Shown: positions 1-9,529, counted from the stretch's first letter. The stretch is DNA of 64,000 bases from Acidimicrobiales bacterium (GCA_022452145.1 JAKURY010000012.1:19005-83004), one strand, 5' to 3'. Made by a program: numbers and translations. Notes: a model not told the origin generated them from the sequence alone.

Positions 1-260
1 CCGTTCGCGACACCCCCGGTCCACCGAAGCGCTTCGCCCAGGGCATCGGGGCAACGCTCTCGGTGGGTGCGCTGGTCGCCGTGGTCTTCGGCGCCGGGGC
101 GTTGGCCACCGCTCTGGTGGGGGCGATCCTGGTGGCGGCGTCGTTGGAGGCGTTCGTCGGGTTCTGCCTGGGGTGCTGGCTGTTCCGGCTGCTGATGCGG
201 GTCGGGATGGTTCCCGAGGAGACCTGTGAGGCCTGCCGGGACATCTGGGGGACACGCTGA
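1..260 (+). CDS. DUF4395 family membrane protein (3' part)
   Basis: The frame is open from the window edge (first full codon at position 3), so this is the C-terminal part of a gene starting upstream. It begins PGPPKRFAQGIG, continues with two hydrophobic segments (about residues 17-55 of the visible part) and ends with a cysteine-bearing tail (GFCLGCWLFRLL, then CEACRDIW). That layout, two CxxC-like pairs around the last membrane segment, matches the DUF4395 family of small membrane proteins often encoded near thioredoxin-like genes. No molecular function is established. The stop codon overlaps the possible CTG start of the next gene. Confidence 0.75.
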   Translation, partial: VRDTPGPPKRFAQGIGATLSVGALVAVVFGAGALATALVGAILVAASLEAFVGFCLGCWLFRLLMRVGMVPEETCEACRDIWGTR

Positions 261-316
261 CCCGGGCCCGGCGACTCCTGGCCCTGGCGGCTGGCACCGC
301 GACGGCAGCCCTGCTC

Positions 317-1168
317 GTGCTCGGGGTGGAGGTGGTGTCGGCCCAGTCGGACGTGGTTCCCGGAACGCCCACCTCAGTGGCCACCACTTCGTCGAATGCC
401 GAGGCCACCGTTACGTGGTCGGCCCCGATCGCGAACGGGGGTACGGCGGTCACCGGGTATTCCGTGGCGTGGACCAGCAACGCCGTGCAGGGCATGACCT
501 CCGGGTCGGCCATGGTGGCGGCGGCCACCACGTCCTATCGCCTGACCGGGCTCGTGAACGGGGTCACCTACACGTTCACCGTCACTGCGACCAACGCCGC
601 CGGCAACGGTGCGGCGTCCACCTCGGTGGCTGCTGTCCCGTACACCCGGGCAGGGTCGCCGTCGAACCTGGTGGCCAACGCGTTGGCCGGCGGACAGGTC
701 AACCTCACATGGTCGCCACCGGGCGACAACGGGGGGGCGGGTTTGACCGGCTACCGGATCGAGCGACGGGTGGAAGGGGGAGAGTGGGCCGTCCTCGTCT
801 CCAACACGTCGTCGACATGGACCTCCCATCTGGCGATCGGGCTGGATCCCACCATCTCGTATGAGTTCCAGGTGTCGGCTTGGAACGCTGCGGGCATGGG
901 TGCCATGTCGGCACCGTCCACGGCCGTAAGCCCGGTCGCACCGACCACCACCACCACGACAGTTGCGCCTACCACCGCAACCACGACGACCACGACCATC
1001 GCCCCGTCGACAACGAGTCCGCCGGCCACGACCGTCGCCCCGTCGACAACGAGTCCGCCGGCCACGACCGTCGCCCCGTCGACGACCACCACGGTTGCCC
1101 TACCGCCCACGACAACCCAGAGCCCCGCCCGGGGGATGGTTCCGCCGAGGCCCGTCTATATCGGCTGA
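317..1168 (+). CDS. Exported fibronectin type III repeat protein with Thr/Pro-rich tail
   Basis: Two fibronectin type III domains are visible (about residues 14-105 and 112-205), each starting PGTPT/AGSPSNL and carrying VTWSAP or LTWSPP and TGY(S/R)(V/I) motifs. A low-complexity Thr/Pro/Ala tail follows, partly encoded by a 36-bp tandem repeat. The first standard start in frame is GTG at 317, but the frame is open from 230, and codons 257-316 encode a good signal peptide (TRARRLLALAAG, then a hydrophobic run to VVSAQ). The true start may be the CTG at 257 that overlaps the preceding stop. Likely a secreted or wall-associated adhesion or matrix-type protein; the ligand is unknown. Confidence 0.75.
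   Translation: MLGVEVVSAQSDVVPGTPTSVATTSSNAEATVTWSAPIANGGTAVTGYSVAWTSNAVQGMTSGSAMVAAATTSYRLTGLVNGVTYTFTVTATNAAGNGAASTSVAAVPYTRAGSPSNLVANALAGGQVNLTWSPPGDNGGAGLTGYRIERRVEGGEWAVLVSNTSSTWTSHLAIGLDPTISYEFQVSAWNAAGMGAMSAPSTAVSPVAPTTTTTTVAPTTATTTTTTIAPSTTSPPATTVAPSTTSPPATTVAPSTTTTVALPPTTTQSPARGMVPPRPVYIG
1001..1072 (+). repeat. Two 36-bp tandem repeats in the Thr/Pro-rich tail
   Basis: Two identical 36-base units (1001-1036 and 1037-1072) encode the 12-residue unit APSTTSPPATTV, followed by a partial third copy. The repeat stays in frame and is typical of slippage-prone linker regions in secreted proteins. Confidence 0.9.
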
Positions 1169-1241
1169 TCCGCGCGCCGGGGTGCCGCCCTATGCTCCAA
1201 TCCCGGAACGCCCGCCGCCGACGAGAGCACCCACCACACCC

Positions 1242-2222
1242 ATGGAACTGGTCACCCACAAGAAGCTCTACCTCGTTTCGGGCCGCATCAGCCGTCCGCT
1301 GGCCGAGTCGATCGCCGCCGAGATGGGTGAGTCCCTAGGTGAGCCCAACCTCGCCGAGTTCTCCAACGGCGAGATCCACTGCCGATTCTCGGAATCGATC
1401 CGGGGATGTGACGTCTTCATCATCCAGACCCACTGCCATGGGCCGGGGACGTCCATCAACGATGCCCTGATGGAGCAGCTGATCATGGTCGACGCTGCCC
1501 GCCGGGCTTCGGCGAAGCGGATCACCGTCGTCTGCCCCCACTACGGCTACGCCCGCCAGGACCGCAAGTCATCCGGCCGCGAGCCGATAACCGCCAAGTT
1601 GGTGGCCAACCTGTTCAAGGAGGCAGGGGCCAGCCGCCTGGTCAGCGTCGATCTCCACTCCGGCCAGATCCAGGGCTTCTTCGACGGACCGGTCGACCAC
1701 CTCACCGCCATGCCGGTCCTGGTCGACCGCCTGCGGACCCTCCAGGGTGACCTGGCGATCGTCTCACCGGACGCCGGTCGGGTGAAGGTCGCCGAGCGCT
1801 ACGCCATTCAGCTGGGTGCCGACCTCGCCATCGTCCACAAACGACGTAGCCACTCGGCGTTCAACTCCGTCGAGGCCAAGGAGGTGGTCGGCGACGTGGA
1901 CGGCAAGGTCTGCGTGATCGTCGACGACATGATCGACACCGCCGGGACTATCTGCGCAGCGGCCGAACAGTTGACCGAGCGCGGTGCCACCCAGGTCCTG
2001 GCGGCGACCACCCACGGCGTGTTCTCCGGGGCGGCACTTGAGAGGCTCGCCGCATCCTCGATCGAGAAGGTGATCGTCACCGACACTCTGCCGCTGCCCG
2101 CCGGCGCCGACCGCGACCTGATCGAGGTCCTGTCGGTTGCACCGCTTATCGCCAGAGCCATCGATGCCGTGTTCGGGGACACGTCGGTCAGCGAGATCTT
2201 CGGGGGCAACAACCTGGCCTGA
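1242..2222 (+). CDS. prs: Ribose-phosphate pyrophosphokinase
   Basis: Cytosolic PRPP synthetase (ATP + ribose 5-phosphate to PRPP + AMP), feeding purine, pyrimidine, histidine, tryptophan and NAD synthesis. The 326-residue product has the family features: N-terminal FSNGEI, the ATP-binding stretch HYGYARQDRKSSGREPI (about residues 99-115), the flexible catalytic loop KRRSH (about 199) and the PRPP signature VCVIVDDMIDTAGT (about 222-235). The open frame extends upstream to 963, but that part is a shadow of the FN3 gene; ATG 1242 gives the usual MELVTHKKLYLVSG start. A TATGCT hexamer at 1191-1196 is a possible -10 box. It is followed by rplY and pth, as in many actinobacteria. Confidence 0.97.
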   Translation: MELVTHKKLYLVSGRISRPLAESIAAEMGESLGEPNLAEFSNGEIHCRFSESIRGCDVFIIQTHCHGPGTSINDALMEQLIMVDAARRASAKRITVVCPHYGYARQDRKSSGREPITAKLVANLFKEAGASRLVSVDLHSGQIQGFFDGPVDHLTAMPVLVDRLRTLQGDLAIVSPDAGRVKVAERYAIQLGADLAIVHKRRSHSAFNSVEAKEVVGDVDGKVCVIVDDMIDTAGTICAAAEQLTERGATQVLAATTHGVFSGAALERLAASSIEKVIVTDTLPLPAGADRDLIEVLSVAPLIARAIDAVFGDTSVSEIFGGNNLA

Positions 2223-2361
2223 CCGGGGACCGGGTCGCCCACCAGGCGGCCCGAAGGTTGCAGGGGTCACCCGACCGGCCCGCTGGATCCACCGGTAGAC
2301 TCGCCCGTCGGTTCCACCGGAGCCGCACATTCGCCTCTCTCCGCTTCTCAAAGGTCATCCC

Positions 2362-3066
2362 ATGAGCGAGATCGTTCTCTCCGCCGACACAGACCGTGTG
2401 ACCGGTACCCGGTCCAGCAGGCGACTCCGTCGTGCCAGCCGCGTCCCCGGGGTGGTCTACGGGCTCTCCCAGGATCCGGTCAGCATCGACGTGGCCTGGG
2501 CCGACCTGCGTGAGGCGCTCACCACCGATGCCGGCGTCAACGCGGTAATCCACCTCGAGATCGGTGGCGAGAAGCAGATGTCGATCGTCAAGGAGATCCA
2601 GCGCCATCCGGTGGGTCGTGACGTCACCCACGTCGACTTCCTCCGCATCGACCCGGACCAGGACGTGACCGTGGACGTGCCGCTCGTGATGGTCGGCGAT
2701 GCCAAGGCCGTCACCGACGCCGACGGCATGGTCGACCAGAACCTGTTCAGCCTGACCGTCAACGCGGCACCGGACAGCATCCCGAACGAGCTCGAGGTCG
2801 ACATCTCCGACCTGACCGTCGGTGACTCACTGCGCGTCGCCGACATCGCCCTCCCTGCAGGCGTCACCACCGACGTCGATCCCGAGGAGACGGTCGCCGT
2901 CGGCATGATCACCCGTTCGACGCTGGAGGCCATGGCAGCCGATGAGGCGGCCGAGGCCGAGGCCGAGGCCGAGGCCCTGGCCATTGAGCTCGAGGGCGCC
3001 GAGGACGGCGAGGGTGCTGCCGACGAGGCCCCCGACGACACGGGCGACGACTCCGACGACGCGTAG
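2362..3066 (+). CDS. rplY: Large ribosomal subunit protein bL25, long Ctc form
   Basis: 5S rRNA-binding ribosomal protein of the 50S subunit. The N-terminal L25 domain (about residues 1-95, with RLRRASRVPGVVYG) is followed by the TL5/Ctc beta-domain (about 100-190, ending VDPEETVAVGM), so this is the long general-stress form rather than the short E. coli type. The last ~45 residues are an Ala/Glu/Asp-rich acidic tail, common in actinobacteria. ATG 2362 is preceded by AAAGGT seven bases upstream. The 139-base leader after prs contains a possible -10 box TAGACT near 2297. Confidence 0.95.
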   Translation: MSEIVLSADTDRVTGTRSSRRLRRASRVPGVVYGLSQDPVSIDVAWADLREALTTDAGVNAVIHLEIGGEKQMSIVKEIQRHPVGRDVTHVDFLRIDPDQDVTVDVPLVMVGDAKAVTDADGMVDQNLFSLTVNAAPDSIPNELEVDISDLTVGDSLRVADIALPAGVTTDVDPEETVAVGMITRSTLEAMAADEAAEAEAEAEALAIELEGAEDGEGAADEAPDDTGDDSDDA

Positions 3067-3130
3067 CGGTCAGGGCCGACCCTTGCTGCGGCGGTCCCGA
3101 ACCGAGCGAACCGGCGAGCCGGCGGCCTGG

Positions 3131-3694
3131 ATGGTCGTCGGCCTGGGAAACCCGGGCGAGGAGTACGCCGGCACGCGCCACAACCTGGGTGCGGTGGTGG
3201 TCACCATGCTCGCCGACAGGCTCGGCGGGTCGCTCCGACGATCCAGGGAGTTGGCGCTCTCCTGCGAGGTCCACATCGGGGGCCAGCGGGTGGCTCTGGC
3301 CCTTCCGCAGACCTTCATGAACGAGTCCGGCCAGTCGGTGGGCAGGCTGGTGCGTCGGCACGGCATGGACGACCCGTCCCGGATCGTCGTCGTGCATGAC
3401 GAGCTGGACCTCCCGGTCGGGAGCCTCCGGGTCAAGGCCGGTGGGGGCCTGGCTGGCCACAACGGCCTGAAGTCGATCACCGCCCACCTGAAGACGCAGG
3501 ACTACGTACGCGTCCGCATCGGGGTGGGTCGGCCGCCGGGCCGCCGGTCTGGCGCCGACCACGTGCTGCGTCGGCCACCGAAGGCCGAGGCCGCAGAGCT
3601 CGCGGTGGTGGTGGGCGAGGCGGTCGACGCCGTCGAGGCCATCCTCACCGAGGGCGTCGACGCCACCATGGGCCGCTTCAACGCGGGTCCGTGA
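3131..3694 (+). CDS. pth: Peptidyl-tRNA hydrolase
   Basis: Releases tRNA from peptidyl-tRNA that has dropped off the ribosome. From ATG 3131 the product has 187 residues, close to the family norm, and starts MVVGLGNPGEEYAGTRHN, which contains the conserved Asn7 and catalytic His17; Asp90 lies in VVVHDELDLPVG, and GGGLAGHNGLKSI follows. An in-frame TTG at 3083 would add 16 residues; the ATG is preferred because pth proteins begin right before the VGLGNPG strand, but its ribosome-binding site is weak. Placed after rplY in the standard actinobacterial order. Confidence 0.95.
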   Translation: MVVGLGNPGEEYAGTRHNLGAVVVTMLADRLGGSLRRSRELALSCEVHIGGQRVALALPQTFMNESGQSVGRLVRRHGMDDPSRIVVVHDELDLPVGSLRVKAGGGLAGHNGLKSITAHLKTQDYVRVRIGVGRPPGRRSGADHVLRRPPKAEAAELAVVVGEAVDAVEAILTEGVDATMGRFNAGP

Positions 3695-3719
3695 TCCGTA
3701 CGACCCCGGCCATCGACCG

Positions 3720-6700
3720 ATGAGTCCCTACCTGGAGCGGCTTTCAACCCTCCTTGACGACGAGCCGGCAATGACAGCGGTCCTGGGCCGTCGGACCGCC
3801 TCGCTGGCCGTCGCCGAGCCGGCCAGGGCGGTTGTGCTGGCTGCCCTGGTACGCCGGACCGGCCGGCTGCCGCTGGTCGTGGCCGTCCCCACCGGGACCG
3901 AGGCCGAACGCCTCGCCAACGACCTGCGCCTCTACCTGGGCGACGCCGCAGTCGAGTTGTTCCCGGCCTGGGAGACCCTGCCATTCGAGAGGATCAGCCC
4001 CGGGGTGGAGACCATGGGTCGGCGCCTCCGGGTGCTGCACAGGCTCGGTGACCTGGCCGACCGGCCAGCGGTGCTGGTGGCCTCGGGTCGGGCGCTGGTC
4101 CAGCGGCTCGGCCCAGGGGCCGGACGGACGCCGCCACTCCGACTGGGGCCCGGAGACGTCGTCGACCAGACGAGCCTCGTCGCCGACCTGGTCGCCATCG
4201 GCTACCGCCGCGGCTACCAGGTGGAACACCGAGGCGAGTTGGCGGTCAGGGGGTCCATCGTCGACGTCTGGCCGTCCACCGCCGAGGCTCCGGTCCGCAT
4301 CGACCTGTGGGGCGACGAGGTCGACCGGCTCACCGAGTTCGGGGTGGCCGACCAACGGGCCACGGTGTCCCGTGCAGAGGTGGAGATCCACCCCTGTCGG
4401 GAACTGATTCCAGACGACGAGGTCCGGGAGCGGGCCGCCGCCCTGGTGGCCGAGCAGCCGTGGGGCAGGGAGCACTGGGACCGGCTGGCCGACGGCGAGC
4501 TGTTCGACGGAATGGAGTCGTGGCTGCCGTGGCTGTCCGGCGAGGAGCGGGTGCTATTCGACCTGGTCGACGACGACGCCCTGGTCATCGCCGTGGAGCC
4601 CCGGCGACTCAGGGACCGCATAGCCGACCTGCAGGCCGAGGAGGCCGACCTGGCGTCCACGCTGGCTACCACCTGGGGAGCCGACGGGGTGGAGTTCCCC
4701 CGGTTGCACACCGACTGGGAGCGCCTCCTGGCCCACACGGGCGCCCCGGTCTGGACGGTCGACGCCGTGCCCGACGGTCCCGGCGTGGACACAATCGCCG
4801 CCTCCGGGTGGGGTCGGGACGTGGTCGTCGACGATGTCGATGGCGTGCCCGGGCGGCTCCGGCGGCTGCTGGCCGAGGGCCACAGGGTGGTGGTGGCCGC
4901 CGACGGGGCGGGATCGGCCGACCATCTGGTCCGCCGGCTGAGCGGTGCCGGCATCGAGGTCACCCCGGTCGATGGCGATGCCGCCGTACACGGCCCTGGG
5001 GCATCGCTGGTGGTGGCCCCCGTGGAGCGGGGATTCGTCCTGCCGGGTTCCCGACTGGCGGTGGTCACCGAGGCCGAGCTGACCGGTCGCCGCCGGACCC
5101 GACGGCGGACCCGGCCACGGCGCAGGGCCGCCGTACGCGTCTTCGAGGACCTCTCGCCGGGGGACCACGTCGTCCACGAGCAGCACGGCGTGGCCCGCTT
5201 CGCCGGTCTGGTCACACGCACCCTGGGCGGCATCGAGCGCGACTACCTGCTCCTCGAGTACCGGGGCGATGATCGCCTCTACCTGCCGACCGACCAGATC
5301 GATGCCATCCGACCCCACACGGGTGGAACGACACCGAGCCTCAGCCGGATGGGCGGGGCCGAGTGGCAGAAGACCAGGGCCCGGGTGCGTTCCGAGGTGG
5401 CCGAGATCGCCCAGGAACTGGTCGTCCTGTACCAGACCCGGATCACCACGATCGGCCACGCCTTCGCCGCCGACACGCCCTGGCAGCGGGAGTTGGAGCA
5501 GGCCTTTCCGTTCCAGGAGACCCCCGACCAGCTCCAGGCCATCGAGGACGTCAAGGCGGACATGGAGCGTCCTGTGCCCATGGACCGCCTGGTGTGCGGT
5601 GACGTGGGCTTCGGCAAGACGGAGGTGGCGGTCCGGGCCGTGTTCAAGGCCGTGCAGGACGGACGCCAGGCAGCCGTCCTGGTGCCGACCACCCTCCTGG
5701 CACAGCAGCACGGCCAGACCTTCCGGGACCGGTTCGCCCCCTATCCGATCCGGGTGGAGGTGCTCAGCCGCTTCCTTTCCGCTCGGGATTCGCGACGGGT
5801 GGCCGATGGCCTGGCCGATGGATCGGTCGACGTGGTGATCGGCACGCACCGCCTGCTCTCCGAGGACGTCAGGTTCAGGCGGCTGGGCCTCCTGGTCATA
5901 GACGAGGAGCAGCGGTTCGGGGTCAGCCACAAGGAGTCGATCAAGAAGCTCCGGGCAGACGTGGACGTGCTGACCCTGACCGCCACGCCCATTCCCCGCA
6001 CGTTGGAGATGTCGCTCACCGGCATCCGCGACCTGAGCCTTCTGAACACGCCGCCCGCCGACCGGCAGCCAATCCTCACCTACGTGGGGGACTACGACGA
6101 GCGGCCGGTGGCCGAGGCCATCCGCCGTGAGCTGCTCCGGGAGGGCCAGGTCTTCTTCGTGCACAACCGGGTCCAGGACATAGACCGCGTTGCCTCAGGC
6201 ATCCGGGAGCTGGTTCCCGAGGCCCGGGTGGTTGTGGCGCACGGCCAGATGGACGAGGCCTCGCTGGAGGCGACGGTGATGGACTTCTGGGACGGCATGC
6301 ACGACGTCCTGGTCTGCACCACGATCATCGAGTCCGGGATCGACATGCCCACCGTCAACACGATGGTCGTGGACCGGGCCGACCTGTTGGGCCTGGGACA
6401 GTTGCACCAGCTGCGGGGCCGGGTCGGCCGGGCCGGCCAACGGGCCTACGCCTACCTCTTCACCCCTCCCGACCGGGCGCTCAGCGAGCAGGCGTACGAA
6501 CGGCTCCGCACCATCGGTGAGACCACCGAGCTGGGGTCGGGCTTCCGCATCGCCATGCGCGACCTCGAGATCCGCGGGGCGGGCAACCTCCTGGGCACCG
6601 GCCAGAGCGGCCACATGGCGGCTGTGGGCTACGACCTCTACTGCCAGATGGTCACCGAGGCGGTAGCCGAGTTGGCCGGCACCGTGGTCGCCGACGTGGC

Positions 6701-7196
6701 GGAGATCCGCGTGGAGCTCCCGATCGACGCCCACCTGCCCGAGGACTACGTGTCCCGGAACGACCTGCGGCTGGAGGCCTACCGGAAGCTGGCAGCCGCC
6801 GGGGTGACCGCGGATGGCGACGGCGTGGAGGCCGTGCGGGCCGAGTGGGAGGACCGGTACGGGCCCGTGCCGGCACCGGTGGAGGCCCTGCTCGCCGTGG
6901 CCGGTCTGCGGACCACCTGCGTGGCCCGGGGCATCACCGAGGTGGTGGTCACCAAGGGACCGGGCCTGGGTGGCCCGGAGTTCTTGGCCCGCTGCTCGCC
7001 GGTGGTCCTGCCGTTGAGCCGCCAGACCCGGCTGGGGCGCCTGCACCGTGGCGCCCGCTACAAAGAGGGTCCGCGCCAACTGCTGCTGCCCCTCGGGAAG
7101 GGTGACATGGCAGGTGTCCTGAGCCGGATGCTCGAGGACCTTGTCCCGACGGCTGAAGCCGTCGACCCACCCACAGGAAGCGACGTCAGCGCCTGA
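3720..7196 (+). CDS. mfd: Transcription-repair coupling factor
   Basis: ATP-dependent translocase that removes RNA polymerase stalled at lesions and recruits UvrA. At 1158 residues it has the family length. Domain order: UvrB-like N-terminal module (about 1-330), RNA-polymerase interaction domain with PGDHVVHEQHGVARF (near 480), helicase core with Walker A GDVGFGKTEVA (near 627), DEEQ box VIDEEQRFG (near 725), TATPIPRTLEMS, QLRGRVGRAG, and the C-terminal TRCF domain (about 1000-1110). ATG 3720 starts 26 bases after pth. Confidence 0.97.
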   Translation: MSPYLERLSTLLDDEPAMTAVLGRRTASLAVAEPARAVVLAALVRRTGRLPLVVAVPTGTEAERLANDLRLYLGDAAVELFPAWETLPFERISPGVETMGRRLRVLHRLGDLADRPAVLVASGRALVQRLGPGAGRTPPLRLGPGDVVDQTSLVADLVAIGYRRGYQVEHRGELAVRGSIVDVWPSTAEAPVRIDLWGDEVDRLTEFGVADQRATVSRAEVEIHPCRELIPDDEVRERAAALVAEQPWGREHWDRLADGELFDGMESWLPWLSGEERVLFDLVDDDALVIAVEPRRLRDRIADLQAEEADLASTLATTWGADGVEFPRLHTDWERLLAHTGAPVWTVDAVPDGPGVDTIAASGWGRDVVVDDVDGVPGRLRRLLAEGHRVVVAADGAGSADHLVRRLSGAGIEVTPVDGDAAVHGPGASLVVAPVERGFVLPGSRLAVVTEAELTGRRRTRRRTRPRRRAAVRVFEDLSPGDHVVHEQHGVARFAGLVTRTLGGIERDYLLLEYRGDDRLYLPTDQIDAIRPHTGGTTPSLSRMGGAEWQKTRARVRSEVAEIAQELVVLYQTRITTIGHAFAADTPWQRELEQAFPFQETPDQLQAIEDVKADMERPVPMDRLVCGDVGFGKTEVAVRAVFKAVQDGRQAAVLVPTTLLAQQHGQTFRDRFAPYPIRVEVLSRFLSARDSRRVADGLADGSVDVVIGTHRLLSEDVRFRRLGLLVIDEEQRFGVSHKESIKKLRADVDVLTLTATPIPRTLEMSLTGIRDLSLLNTPPADRQPILTYVGDYDERPVAEAIRRELLREGQVFFVHNRVQDIDRVASGIRELVPEARVVVAHGQMDEASLEATVMDFWDGMHDVLVCTTIIESGIDMPTVNTMVVDRADLLGLGQLHQLRGRVGRAGQRAYAYLFTPPDRALSEQAYERLRTIGETTELGSGFRIAMRDLEIRGAGNLLGTGQSGHMAAVGYDLYCQMVTEAVAELAGTVVADVAEIRVELPIDAHLPEDYVSRNDLRLEAYRKLAAAGVTADGDGVEAVRAEWEDRYGPVPAPVEALLAVAGLRTTCVARGITEVVVTKGPGLGGPEFLARCSPVVLPLSRQTRLGRLHRGARYKEGPRQLLLPLGKGDMAGVLSRMLEDLVPTAEAVDPPTGSDVSA

Positions 7197-7205
7197 GCGG
7201 CGGCG

Positions 7206-7211
7206 TAGCAT
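7206..7211 (+). promoter_or_regulatory. Candidate -10 box for the PPIase lipoprotein gene
   Basis: TAGCAT ends 9 bases before GTG 7221. A TAnnnT hexamer this close to the start suggests a leaderless transcript; no clear -35 is visible. Confidence 0.4.
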
Positions 7212-7220
7212 CGACTCCTC

Positions 7221-8132
7221 GTGAGACGCTCTTCCCGATTCCAGCTCGCCGTGCACACGGCTCCGCTGGTCGTCCTGCTGGCGATCGCCGTGGTGGCATC
7301 CGCCTGCGGATCATCGATCACGGCCGTACGTGTGGGCAACTCCACCCTCGACCGGGACGGTGTGGCCGACCTCGTCGCCGAGGTCACCGGGAGGCCGGCC
7401 GACGCGACCATCGACGCCGCGGCCACCGCCGGAGTGGTCGATCGCTTCGTCCGCTACGAGGCGCTCGTCGACCTCCTGGCCGAGTACGGCGTGGTGTCCA
7501 CGCCCGAGGACCGGTCCACGGCGCGGGATCGCCTCATCGCAGCCGGCCTGGACGCCGGCGACCCCTCCCTTCCCCGCCTGATTGCCTGGCAGGCCGCCCT
7601 GGACCTGGTAGAGGCCGGCGGTGCGGGGGTCCAGGCCGCCTACGAGGCACACGCCTCGCTGCTGGCCCACGAACTGTGCACCAGCCACATCCTGGTGTCC
7701 GACGAGGACGACGCCCATGCCGTCCTGTACCTGTTGGAGTCCGGCGGGGACTTCGCAGCGCTCGCCGCCTCGGTGTCCCAGGACCCGGGTTCCGGACAGT
7801 CTGGTGGTTCGCTGGGTTGTGTTCCCCTCGGCGCCTTCGTGCCGACCTTCGAGCGGGCCGCCCTCGGGGCCCTGGCCGAGGGTCGCACGCTCGTCGGGCC
7901 GGTGCCCAGCCAGTTCGGCTTCCACGTGATCCGCGTCGACGAGGTGCGCAACCTCGAACCGGTGCCCTTCGCCGAGGTCGGCCCCAGGGCCTCGGCCGCA
8001 CTTCTGCAGGTGGCCGGGCTGAGCCGTGAAATCCTGGTGGATGCCCGCTACGGCACGTGGGACCGTGCCGTGGGTCGGGTGGCTCCGCCTGCCGGGCCGT
8101 TGGCACCCGCCCTGGCCCGGTTGGGGTCGTGA
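7221..8132 (+). CDS. SurA/PpiC-like peptidyl-prolyl isomerase lipoprotein
   Basis: Predicted lipoprotein: a hydrophobic signal (about residues 10-28) ends in the lipobox VASA-C29. The central region is a SurA_N-like helical part. A parvulin rotamase domain spans about residues 150-245, with CTSHILVSDEDDA, SQDPGSGQSGGSLG, and FGFHVIRVDEV at its end, all typical of PpiC. It probably assists folding of exported proteins on the outer face of the membrane. The start codon is GTG, and the stop overlaps the GTG of mazG by four bases, so the two genes are likely translated together. The same pairing of a lipoprotein with mazG occurs in other actinobacteria. Confidence 0.85.
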   Translation: MRRSSRFQLAVHTAPLVVLLAIAVVASACGSSITAVRVGNSTLDRDGVADLVAEVTGRPADATIDAAATAGVVDRFVRYEALVDLLAEYGVVSTPEDRSTARDRLIAAGLDAGDPSLPRLIAWQAALDLVEAGGAGVQAAYEAHASLLAHELCTSHILVSDEDDAHAVLYLLESGGDFAALAASVSQDPGSGQSGGSLGCVPLGAFVPTFERAALGALAEGRTLVGPVPSQFGFHVIRVDEVRNLEPVPFAEVGPRASAALLQVAGLSREILVDARYGTWDRAVGRVAPPAGPLAPALARLGS

Positions 8133-9529
8133 CCGCATCCCTGCCCGGCGTCACCGTGGTCGGCCTGGGGCCCGCCGGACCCGAGCTCTGCAACACCGCC
8201 ACCTTGGACGCGATAGCCGCACATCGCCACCGGTTCGTCCGTACGGCCCGCCACCCGGCGGTCGGCGTGCTGGGTGGGAGCGTGGTGGCCCTCGACCACC
8301 ACTACGAGACGGCCGGGACCTTCGCCGAGGTCTACGCCGGGGTGGTCGCCGAGGTGGTGGCCGCCGCCGAGGCCCACGGGAGCGTCCTGTACGCCGTGCC
8401 GGGTTCGCCGATGGTGGCCGAGCACACGGTCGAGATGCTGCTGGCCGACGACCGCGTCGACGTGGAGCTGGTTGCGGCCCTCTCCTTCGTGGACCTGGCC
8501 TGGGTACGCCTGGGCGTCGATCCCCTTGCCGAGGGGGTCCGGATCGTGGACGGCAGGCGTTTCCCGGTGGAGGCCGCCGGCGAGCGGGGCCCGTTGCTCG
8601 TCGCCCAGGTGGACACGGCCGAGGTGCTGGCCGACCTGGTGGCCGCCGTCCCCGACCCGCCGGAGGAACCGGTGATCGTGCTGCAGGCGCTGGGCACCCC
8701 CGACGAGCGGATCTTCTCCGTGGCCTGGGACGACATGGCGTCCAGCGTCGTCGTCGACCACCTCACCTCGATCTTCGTTCCACGGCTGGCCGCGCCGATC
8801 GCCGTCGAGATCCAGCGGTTCGCCGAGTTGGTGGCCGTCCTTCGCCGGGAATGTCCGTGGGACGCCGACCAGACGCACACGTCTCTGCGGCCGCACCTCC
8901 TGGAGGAGGCCCACGAGGTGCTTGAGGCCCTCGACGGTTTCGACGAGGCGACCGGAGAGGGGTCCGGGGCCCTCGAGGAGGAGTTGGGAGACCTGCTCTT
9001 CCAGGTGGTGTTCCACGCCCGGATAGCAGCCGACGACGGTCGCTTCGACCTTGCCGACGTGGCCCGGGGCATCCACGACAAGCTCCGCCACCGCCACCCC
9101 CACGTCTTCGGCGACGTGGTGGCCTCCGATGCCGGAGCTGTGCTGGCCAACTGGGACCGGATCAAGCAGGCGGAGAAGGGTCGGGCTTCGAGCCTCGACG
9201 GGATACCGACCACGCTCCCGGCCCTCGCCACCGCCCAGAAGGTGGTCCGCCGCGCCGCCGGCGTGGGCCTGGTGCCGGAGGTTCCGAGCACCGCGGCACC
9301 GACGGATGCCGACTCCCTGGGTGACATGCTCCTCGGGTTGGCAGCGGCCGCCCGGGAGGCCGGCCTGGACGCGGAAGACGCCCTGCGGGGTGCCGTGGCC
9401 CGGTTCTCGACTTCGGTCCGGGCCGTGGAGGCCATGGCCGTCGCCGACGGCCTGGACCTCCGGAACGCTGCGCCCGACGTGGTCGCCGACTACCGCAGCC
9501 GCACCCCCGGGACCTCCGGGCACGGCTAG
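8129..9529 (+). CDS. mazG: MazG-type nucleoside triphosphate pyrophosphohydrolase with methylase-like N-terminal domain
   Basis: House-cleaning NTP pyrophosphatase. The 466-residue product is a two-domain protein like B. subtilis YabN. Residues ~1-215 resemble tetrapyrrole/corrin methylases (VTVVGLGPAGPELC at the N-terminus, PGSPMVAEHTVE). A MazG domain occupies ~230-440, with CPWDADQTHTSLRPHLLEEAHE and EEELGDLLFQVVFHARIA, the EExxE and ExxD metal sites. GTG 8129 overlaps the previous stop; the upstream part of the open frame is a shadow of the PPIase gene. Confidence 0.93.
   Translation: MTASLPGVTVVGLGPAGPELCNTATLDAIAAHRHRFVRTARHPAVGVLGGSVVALDHHYETAGTFAEVYAGVVAEVVAAAEAHGSVLYAVPGSPMVAEHTVEMLLADDRVDVELVAALSFVDLAWVRLGVDPLAEGVRIVDGRRFPVEAAGERGPLLVAQVDTAEVLADLVAAVPDPPEEPVIVLQALGTPDERIFSVAWDDMASSVVVDHLTSIFVPRLAAPIAVEIQRFAELVAVLRRECPWDADQTHTSLRPHLLEEAHEVLEALDGFDEATGEGSGALEEELGDLLFQVVFHARIAADDGRFDLADVARGIHDKLRHRHPHVFGDVVASDAGAVLANWDRIKQAEKGRASSLDGIPTTLPALATAQKVVRRAAGVGLVPEVPSTAAPTDADSLGDMLLGLAAAAREAGLDAEDALRGAVARFSTSVRAVEAMAVADGLDLRNAAPDVVADYRSRTPGTSGHG

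Noticed and set aside
1001..1072. Possible CRISPR-like array (36-base units)
   Set aside because: The units are adjacent with no spacers, are only two in number and encode an in-frame Thr/Pro-rich linker.
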